Positions 35,350-44,400 of a stretch of 64,000 nucleotides of DNA are shown piece by piece (position 1 is the first letter of the stretch; the number at the start of each line of letters is the position of its first letter). The notes beneath the pieces were generated by a model that did no database searches, had not been told where the DNA came from, and worked only from the letters and a program-made list of their open reading frames with translations. A program made the translations under genes and the position numbers. The stretch spans positions 17,996,254 through 18,060,253 of the forward strand of contig NW_022145606.1 of NCBI RefSeq assembly GCF_000002235.5, in the 5' to 3' direction. Source of the stretch: Strongylocentrotus purpuratus (lineage: Eukaryota; Echinodermata; Echinoidea; Camarodonta; Strongylocentrotidae).

Positions 35350-36320
35350 GACTGTGATTCCCGACCTTGAACATCGAAACAAAACCGTGTGCCTTCGAAC
35401 AATAAATCTCCGTACGGCTGGTGAAAAATGTCCAGGCCGAAAATTCCCTAAATGTTTTTACTCGCCGTACGGGCACCGGAGTGTATATGTAAAAGCCCCG
35501 TAATGCCTAGGTCACATATACAATAGGCCCCGTACGATTTTCCCTACCCGGCGGCTTGCCGTGGATATTAGAGATCGTACGTGACCCTTCTTGTTTTTAT
35601 TTCTACGGCATGTGCGGTCACATATTCTGTGGTAACCGGGAGGTGCCCAGTGAAAATTGGTCGAGTGAAAATGCAAGGCGCCCGTAAGGCACCCAGTGGC
35701 TCCCTGGGTCCGATCTGGGTCCTAAAGGCTCCCTGATGGGTGCCGTGCGGTGCACTGAAATATTTGTCCTCTGACATCCGCGCCTCAATTGAGAATTGAC
35801 AGAAGAAAAAAAGTGAGGGACCGTCCTGGCACCGTCCAGGCACCGTCCGGAGCCCACACGGGACACCTACTGTGCATCAACTGCCCATCACGGCCTTTCT
35901 ACGGCCTAACGGCCAGATGAAAACGCTGGGAGAATTGGGAGCAGCCAAACTCGGCACCAACTCCGAAAATTCCCCAAATTCCTGATTTATCTCGCCGTAC
36001 GGGCCCCGGAATGTATACGTAAAGTACTGGGCCCCTACGATTTTTCCCTAACCGACTGTGATGGCTGGATTACATTTGGCCTTCGATTAATCTACGGAGC
36101 CCGTATCCTGCCCGCATTTCATTTTCCGTGCGGCCTCCCAGCAGAGGCAGAAGGCGGCCTCGAGATTTTCGTAGGGATTCACGGGCTCTGCGACCTCAGC
36201 ATGGGACCCTTCTGATTTTAATTTCTACACATGTATGGTCACATATTCTGGGGCGCCCGGGAGGTGCCTGGTGAAAATTGGTCGAGTGAAAATGCAAGGC
36301 GTCCGTAACGGTGTTTACAA
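35350..36320 (+). repeat. GC-rich duplicated repeat, about 620-bp offset
   Basis: Two related copies: CTCGCCGTACGGGCACCGGA near 35461 and CTCGCCGTACGGGCCCCGGA near 35991; TCTACGGCATGTGCGGTCAC and TCTACACATGTATGGTCACA; GAAAATTGGTCGAGTGAAAA at 35653 and 36275. The words CCGTACG and CCGTAGA recur. No open coding frame. Unknown repeat class. Confidence 0.65.
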
Positions 36321-36955
36321 AAGCTTCAATACGGGTTTCGTCCGATGAACATGCGCACCTCATTGCTCCCGCTGAAAGGATTTATAGCTTTTATTCCGCT
36401 ATATTGTAATTCTACGTTCACCGTCAACTTTCCGTTGATACAAATTTCTATTTTCACAGGAGAGGATCTTTAATAACGGGTTAATGGTAACTTCTATAGT
36501 GCTTGACTTTTGACACGTTGATATTATACTACATTATGAGGTAACGGTCAAATATGTTTATCAATTCTACGAGTATAGTCCCAAAAATTAAGTTCAATTT
36601 CATGCGTCACCAAGCAGATTGATGACATATGCGTATAAGTATTTTGGATTCCATTATTTTTTTCTCTTTAAAAATATAATGAGAAGTTAAGAGGATTATT
36701 TTTTATTTAGAACCCCATCATATTTACGAAATATCTGATACCTCAGTCACGCCAATATCACAAGAATTTACATTACGTCAAAAGGCCAAACATCGGTCCG
36801 CTTGGAATCGGTTTGGCGGTTAGCAAACTTTCTAAAGCTGTTTTTCTTGAAGTCAACCAAAGATTTAAAGCAACTCGTATTGCATTACGTGTATGAATTA
36901 TATCATACTAGGTCGAATCATTAAATTCGATCCAAATTCGATCTTGTAACTGACT
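36321..36955. other. Gene-free stretch
   Basis: AT-rich sequence without recognisable features. Confidence 0.35.
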
Positions 36956-36959
36956 TAAC

Positions 36960-37370
36960 ATGATTATCAAGCAGGAAATAGCCGATTCAACTTTAACTTA
37001 CCAGAACAAGTAGGTAGTATTGGAAATTTGTTTTATTACATTGCCATAAAACATTAGAATTCCCTTCCTAATGATATAAAGGAAAACTTTGCTTATTTTA
37101 AGGGGAAAATAAAGGAATACCTATCGCCTGAGAGTCAGAGGAGAGAAGCGAATAACATGTTATATGATTCTTATCTGCCTGTAAATAATACGATTTAACT
37201 TATTAATTGTGTACTTAAATGTCGGGGGCCCCACTGGAAATGGGCTATGATCGAGCTTTATTTGGTTATCCTGTTCAAGCTGACTTAATTTTGATCTGTA
37301 ATTTTTGTATATATTGCTGTATGTTGAAGCTTGGCGAATGAAATCAATCATTCAGTCAATCACACCGATT
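36960..37370 (+). mobile_element. LINE 3' end fragment
   Basis: Plus-strand frame NSLPNDIKENFAYFKGKIKE then YLSPESQRREANN and a stop near 37198 is the familiar end of a LINE ORF2 (WNxLP...FKxKxKxYL). It is followed by a 3' UTR with GGGGGCCCCACTGGAAATGG and TTATCCTGTTCAAGCTGACT, and a tail of ATGAAATCAATCATTCAGTCAATCA. 5' truncated. Confidence 0.7.
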
Positions 37371-38215
37371 CCAAAACCGACCAATTATTTTACATCAGCG
37401 TTATGTAACTTCGGACTACTGCCTGTCCGGTACCGGTTCTTTGATTTTACAGATATATACGATATGTGTCATTGTTTAATTTACTCATTCCCTCATTCAT
37501 CTACTTATGATAATTATTTATTTCAGCTCTATTTAAATAGGGTTGCCTCTTCAGTAAAATAAAAACTGCTGTTCTTTAGAGCCCTGGATACAAACAACTC
37601 AAACAATGATAATATAGGCCTATACAAATTCATTACACAAAATAAACATTATGGACAATTGTAATATAGAAATAACAGCAGAAAGAATAATGTTATGATA
37701 AATTTAACCACACATATACATAGATATGCAAGAAAGTGAAATTAAAATGAACTGGGGAGTGAAACTGACAGAAATAGAAAATGCAGGTGGGATTTCAAGA
37801 CGAAGACTAAAAGAAAAAGGAGAAGAAAACCAAATGAAAGAAGGGAAGGCGAAGGGTTTAGGTAAGGGATAAAAACAACGAAAAGTAAAAACTACATTAA
37901 ACTATGTTTTCATGTTTTAATGGCAATTTGCCTACTTTTTTTATCAACATGTTTTAACTTGAATTGTGATGTGCATAATTTTAATACTAGAAATGCCCTA
38001 AATTATCACCTCCTCAAGATTAGAACGACTTGTATAAAAAATTAATTATTTTTAAAGGAGCAGTAACATGGATTAGTATACCTCAGGAAATTAAAAAATG
38101 CGAAACTGTCAATCCTTTTGAAATTAAATAAAACAATTTCTGTTAAATAAGTATAATAATCATTATTAATAGCATGGGCAAATTTTGACACTTTTTTTAC
38201 TCTGATCGTGCATGA
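37371..38215. other. Gene-free stretch
   Basis: AT-rich sequence left of the Harbinger terminus. No exon or element recognised. Confidence 0.35.
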
Positions 38216-38429
38216 TACGGGGTGGTATTCTGATAGCGCGTACTAAGTTAGTCTGAGACTTAAGTCCAGATTAGCGGCGTATTAACTTGCGAACTTAAGC
38301 TAGGCTTAACTTTCGGTATTCCGATAACAGTTTTCACCTTGACCCCGAACTAAAGTGCGAACTAAATCCCCCACTTTTTAGTTTCCCGCAGGGGGTAGTT
38401 TAAGTCCAGACTAAATATGCACACTAAAC

Positions 38430-41400
38430 ATGGCGTACCAGCTTGATTTTCTGCGACAAAGAGATCGCTATGAAGAGTTGATGAGAAGACTAGCTCCCGA
38501 ACGTCCCGTAATAGTGGAGAGAGGGGACCCGTTTCATACCTTGGATATCATACCTTGGAAGTAGGCATAAAGTTATACAAAACTTATTTGCCCCTCGGTG
38601 TCCGTTAATGGGTACTGTTGAATTTGGCGTTGTGCAGTTACGATGAACATGGACAGTTGAATAATTCATCAGGATTAAACTTGTCCTTCTTCAGTGACCA
38701 GTACTTGTCAAGATTTGATTTGAAAGAATTGAGTGATGGACTTTCTGCTACATATGATGGGAGACCATTCCATTCGTTTACTACTCTCTGTGAAAAAGAG
38801 CTCTGCCTCAATTTAGATTTTACGTGTTTCTTTTGTAGTTTGAACTGGTGACCTCTTGTTACTGTGACAGTGGTACGATGAAAGAAATTAGTTGACTGGA
38901 GGTCGTCGATTCCATGCAGTATCTTATAGACTTGTAGCATGTCGCTTCTATGACGTCTGTATGATAATGAAGGCAAATTTAGTTGCTCTAGCCGTAATTT
39001 GTACTGAAGATTTCTGAGAGGTTGTAGGAGTTTAGTTGCACGACGTTGAACTTTTTCCACTTTGAGAATATGTTTCTTCTTATAAGGGTGCCACACGGGA
39101 GAGCAATATTCTAGTGCCGGTCTCACAATTGACTTGTATAACTGTGTGAGTCCCTTGTTGTCCATAGTTGAAAAAGTACGCTTGATGATTCCTAATTTCC
39201 GGTTTGCAACATTGCAAGCAGTGTCAATATGATTTGAAAAGGACATTTTATCATCGAATATTACTCCCAGATCCTTTTCATGATGAACTGCAGGTAATGG
39301 CTTGTTAACATCATTCATCGTGTAGTCACACAAGGGATTACTTCTTCCATAGTGGATGACTTTGCATTTCTCAATGTTGAAAGGGAGTTGCCATGTTGTA
39401 GACCATGTAAGAAGGTTGTTTAGTTCTGATTGAAGAGTCTTTCCATCGTCGATGTTAGCAATTGAAGAGTACAGCTTAGTATCATCTGCAAAGAGCTTAA
39501 CTTTACATTCATTAGACTGGATAACGTCAGGCAGGTCGTTCACGTAGATTAGGAAGAGGGTGGGCCCTAACACACTCCCCTGCGGTACGCCACTCGTAAC
39601 GTTGGATTCCGTTGATGTCTTTCTGTTAACCATCACTTGTTGAGATCTTCCACTTAAAAAGGACTGAATCCAGTTCAACAGATTACCTGAGATACCGTAC
39701 GACTCAATTTTCTGTAGCAATCTTTGATGTGGGACAGTGTCGAATGCTTTACTGTAGTCAAGATATATACAATCAATACTTCTTCCACTATCAAGCTCCT
39801 TGTACCAAGCTTCAGATACATCGAGTAGTTGTGTGACGCAAGATCTGCCTTTCCTAAAACCAAATTGATTATCTGTGTACAGTTCATGCCTATCCATATG
39901 GTCAACTATCACATCTCTGATGAAGGATTCCATCATCTTGCACAAAGTACTGGTTAAGCTCACAGGACGATAATTACTTGGTTTCCTCTTATCACCCTTT
40001 TTGTATATAGGTGTAACATAGGCTTCCTTCCAACGTGCTGGGACTTGACCTTTTGACATCGACAAATTGAACAATTCAGTGAGAGGTTTAGCAATATAAT
40101 CCCCAAGTTCCTTCAGAATACGGTTATGTACATTGTCTGGTCCTGGGGATTTGGTCTGATTTAGCTTCTTGATTGCTTCTCTAACAGCAGATTCTGTAAA
40201 TTCAACGTTGTCCAGGGATGTATTTATTCTCGGATCACATCTAGGAATATTGGCTAAATCTTCTCTCGTAAATACAGAGACAAAAAAATTGTTCAAGGTA
40301 TTAGCTTTTTCAGTGTCTGTTTCTGCATAGCCACCATCAGGTTTCTCCAGTGACCCGATTGAAGATTTAGTCTTTGTTTTACTTTTCACATATTTCCAAA
40401 AGCATTTTGGATTCGTTTTCAGATCTGAAGTTAGTTTCTTTTCAAAAGATTTCTTTGCATCAGTAACTATTCTGGTGACCTCGTTCCTAATCTTCTTGAA
40501 CTTATCTCTGTCTTGTTGGCTTCTTGTTTTCTGGAAACGATTCCAGGCTCTATGTTTTTCACAAATTACTTTTCTAACAGCAGCATTCATCCATAAGGGT
40601 CTATCCTTTGCTCTCGATTTGAATTTAGGCACAAAAGTATTTGTTACTTCATTGATCCTTTCAACAATAGCATTGCTAGTACAGTTTAGCACATCATCTG
40701 TATGGGTCACATGTATATCAAACACCTCATTTTTGTAGACGAATTTCCTCATTCCTTCAAAATCTCCCTTGAAGAATGCATAGTGTTCCAGGTTGGTGGT
40801 TTTACAAGACATGTTCGACACCACTACTTTGAATTCAAGTACTAGATGGTCGCTCTTGCCTATTGGAGAAGAGGTAACCAATGATTCAATCATGTCTTCT
40901 TGGTCAGTAATAATAAGATCCAAAACATTCGATGTTTGTCCTTCTCTCATTCTAGTTGGTTCAGTTACTAGTTGTGACATGTATAAATCTTGCAGCGTAT
41001 CTACAAACTCATAAGAAAAACATGTATCTGGACCAGTTGCTGAAGGGATATTCCAGTTTATATGTGGAAGGTTGAAGTCTCCCATTATAACAATTCTGTT
41101 GTGATGTAGACGATCTATTTCTTCAAGGAGTTGCAGTAAAGTATGATCGTTATCGTTGTTGCTGTTTGGACTTCTGTAAATACATCCTACTAGTATTTCT
41201 TCAGATCCGTCACTAATTAAACACCAAACATGTTCTTCAAAGTCAATACCATCCACAAAAAAATATCGAGACTGTAAGTTTTTCTTGCAATATATCGCTA
41301 CTCCTCTATGACTTTTGGATGGTAGATAGAGGTCATATCCTTTCAACTGAAGTTCGGCTTCATCAACTGGAAGAAGACAATGTTTTGGATATATTTCACA

Positions 41401-44400
41401 CAGAGCTAAAACATCAGGATTTGCAACACTCAGTCTTGCTTCTAACTCAATTCTCTTATTAAGAAGAGAATCCACATTACTATAAATAAAAGACAGATCA
41501 TCGATTCTCCTGTTTTGGTTAATCTCCTTGTGAAAGTTTTCTTTTGCATGGGTTTTGCTATATACACTATGTACATTTTGTAAGGAAGACCTTTCCTGAT
41601 TACTTGGTCCGAAAGGGCTGTGAGCCTCCCGGAGAGTTATCTTTTGTAGAGCTTGGCATGTTATCTCTCCATTTGACTAATCTGTCATCACGGATGAACC
41701 AATTTTTCTCTCCATTACTTTGTCTTCTTCTTAACTCTTCAACTAGCTCACGTCTTTTGGCTCTTTCCTTCTTCGTCATGTCTGCTTGAATGTACAGATT
41801 TTTGAAGTCTCCAGGACCGTTGCGAAGATTTCTGGCTTTCTTCTTTGCATCGGTGGTGGATTGTTTGCTATGAAATTCTACCAGAAGGGGCGTGGTCTAG
41901 GTTTATCCTGATCTCCATCTGCATCTGATGACCTCTGTCCTAAGCGTCGTAGTCGCTTAACTTCGTAGGTCACCTCTAAGTATTCCAGTACTGCTCGAAC
42001 ATTAGCATTATCATGATACAACCTTTCACTTGGATCATCGGATCTGTACTCTGTCATACCTTGTATGATGATGTTCCCCTTCCTCTTCTCCTTCTCTTGC
42101 TGTTCCTCCATGACCTCAGAGAACAATGACTGTACAGTAGAAGTTATGATTTCTTTAGGTTCATTCTGCTTGGTAATGATGTCCTCATGTAGAGATTTTT
42201 TCAAGTCCTTCATATCCGTGTCAAGTTGAGTGCAAAGCTTTTCCACTCTTTCCCACCTGTTGCCCATAGCTTCTAGACTGTCAAGTCTTTTCATCGTCTC
42301 CCCTAGAAACTTCTTACATCTCTCCTCAACTACTTGGTCTGTTCTCACTGCTTCAAGAGCTTTAACTTCACATGTATGGCAGTACCAGTGAGCAACTGAG
42401 ATTCTATCAAACACTTTGAATTCTTCTGATGAAAGTGAACTGCATGGTAGACAAAACCATTTGTTGCACCTCTCACACTCTATACTAGGCTTATCATCAG
42501 TTAGTATCACTCCACATGGTCCACCACAGGCATGGGTATTGTGCTGGGCATCTGAACTAGATGTTTCATTTAAAATCTTGCTTGAAATTGAATTATCTTT
42601 TCTTGATTTGCTTCCACGTGTAAGTACTTGGTTTTTCTTTATAAGATCTTCAGAGTCACTAATGATGTTTTTACTAGTGCTACTTGGTGCACTATGAGAT
42701 CTCTGAGTCTTATCAGGACTAGGAAGATATTTTTTGGCAGCCCTTGTTCTGCTTGTGCTTCTCTGATCCTCCATTTCTAATTGAGTTCAGCTTCCAACAC
42801 CAGAACAGAAACTAAGTCTAAATTTTAGATTTAGATTTAGTATTGTCAAGTCTATATTTCACCCAGCAACAAAACCTCAAATATATAGACTAGGATAGGT
42901 AATGACTGATGAAAATTGCAATTCAATACATACATGTGTACATGTGTACATGTACATGTAGCTAGTCTGATGAGAAGTATAGCTGAAACATGAAGGACAT
43001 GAAGAAGAATACCTGGGACTGTAGAGATTTACATGCATGTGTGAAAGTGTAAGGCATACAATTACAAAGCTTGATCAAAATCCACTAAAATCACCATGGA
43101 GAGATGCAATCCAATCCTCTAAATCACATTAATAGATCCTCTGGATATCCAAATGAATATTTGTCAACAAAGTAACTCCAATTTACAAAACATCAAAGGA
43201 GAAATTTAGATCCAAAAATGTTACCAGGAGCAGTCCAAAAATGTCCACCCTCCAACTGCACATCTATAACGATTATGAATTTGTCAAGCGATATCGCCTA
43301 TCAAAACGCACGACTTTACTCGTTATCGATGATATCGCAGACAACCTCAGAAGGCTTCGATCGGATGGAATACCCGTTCACATTCAGCTTCTTACTGTAT
43401 TGAGGTTTTATGCTGTGGGTAAGTTCGATCAGTCTTTACGTTTTGTACATTTTTATAGACTAGTCTAGTCTAACACTAGATTAGAATTGTTATTTAAAAG
43501 ATACCCAAATTTATACATGTTCTTCCTGTGGTTGGTTTTGTGTGGTTTTTTTTAACAATCCAATGAAATCAGACATCCAAATAGCAAGATTGAACTTTGA
43601 AGATGTGCGGCACGGCATTTAATTTGTAATATCCGTCTAGCCTGACCCTCCCGGCGCGGCAGCGTGTGTTAGCCGTCATGCGATGCAATCATGCACGAGC
43701 AATTCGTGTATTCTGGGTGACTGGCATGCAGAAATGCAGTGGAAGCTAAAACAACTGTGCATGGTCCTTTACTTTTATTTTGCATATTTTTTTTGTAGTG
43801 TTTGTAATAATTGTAACGTGACCTTGGCCACTCTGTCGGATTATGAGACTGAGAATTTTCTTTATCAGGCAGTGCATGCAGCTCTTACTTCAAAGACATC
43901 TTGTCTGCTCATGCAGCGCAGGCCTAGACTATACTGCTATAGAGACCTAGATCTAGACCTCTAGATATATACTGTAATTTCTGTTTTTTTCGTTCGTTAG
44001 CCTCTGATTTGGGTAAGGTCTGCTCCTCATAAAGAACGAAAGAGACAGAAATTTCTGTCTAAGGCCATGTAAAAAAATATACATGTTTAGCGTCCCCGCC
44101 CGCTTCCTTTTGGGGGGCCGACTCCTAGATATTTATTTATTTTTTTTTTTTAAAGAAAAAAACATGAAAAACACTGCGAAAATGGATCTAGATCTAGATC
44201 TATTTCTCTTAAACTGCCCCCATACAATTCACCCAGTGCCACAGTGCTAATCCCTATTGTGCCAGCCACTAATCTCCTGTGTGCCAAGTTAATTTAGGGT
44301 TGGTTCAATTAGCGTGTTTACTTATGCACGAAAATGTGTACGTGGCACGCGAGCGAATGAGAGTTTATGTGTGCATGGCAAGTCACCAGAAACCCGATTA

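Larger units (their letters stand above)
38590..43050 (-). mobile_element. CR1-like LINE, nearly full length
   Basis: Non-LTR retrotransposon on the minus strand with ORF1 and ORF2, inserted in transposase intron 1. The flanks AGGCATAAAGTTATACAAAACTT (38563-38585) and AGGCATACAATTACAAAGCTT (43053-43073) resemble each other and may be a decayed target duplication. The 3' UTR after the ORF2 stop is only about 50 bases. The 5' UTR contains repeated TTTAGAT and TACATGTGTACATG words. ORF2 is intact; ORF1 has one frameshift. That, and the mismatched flanks, suggest a moderately old or imperfect copy. Confidence 0.85.

Noticed and set aside
38618-41014. Plus-strand frames of 73-87 codons
   Set aside because: Antisense shadows of the LINE ORF2.
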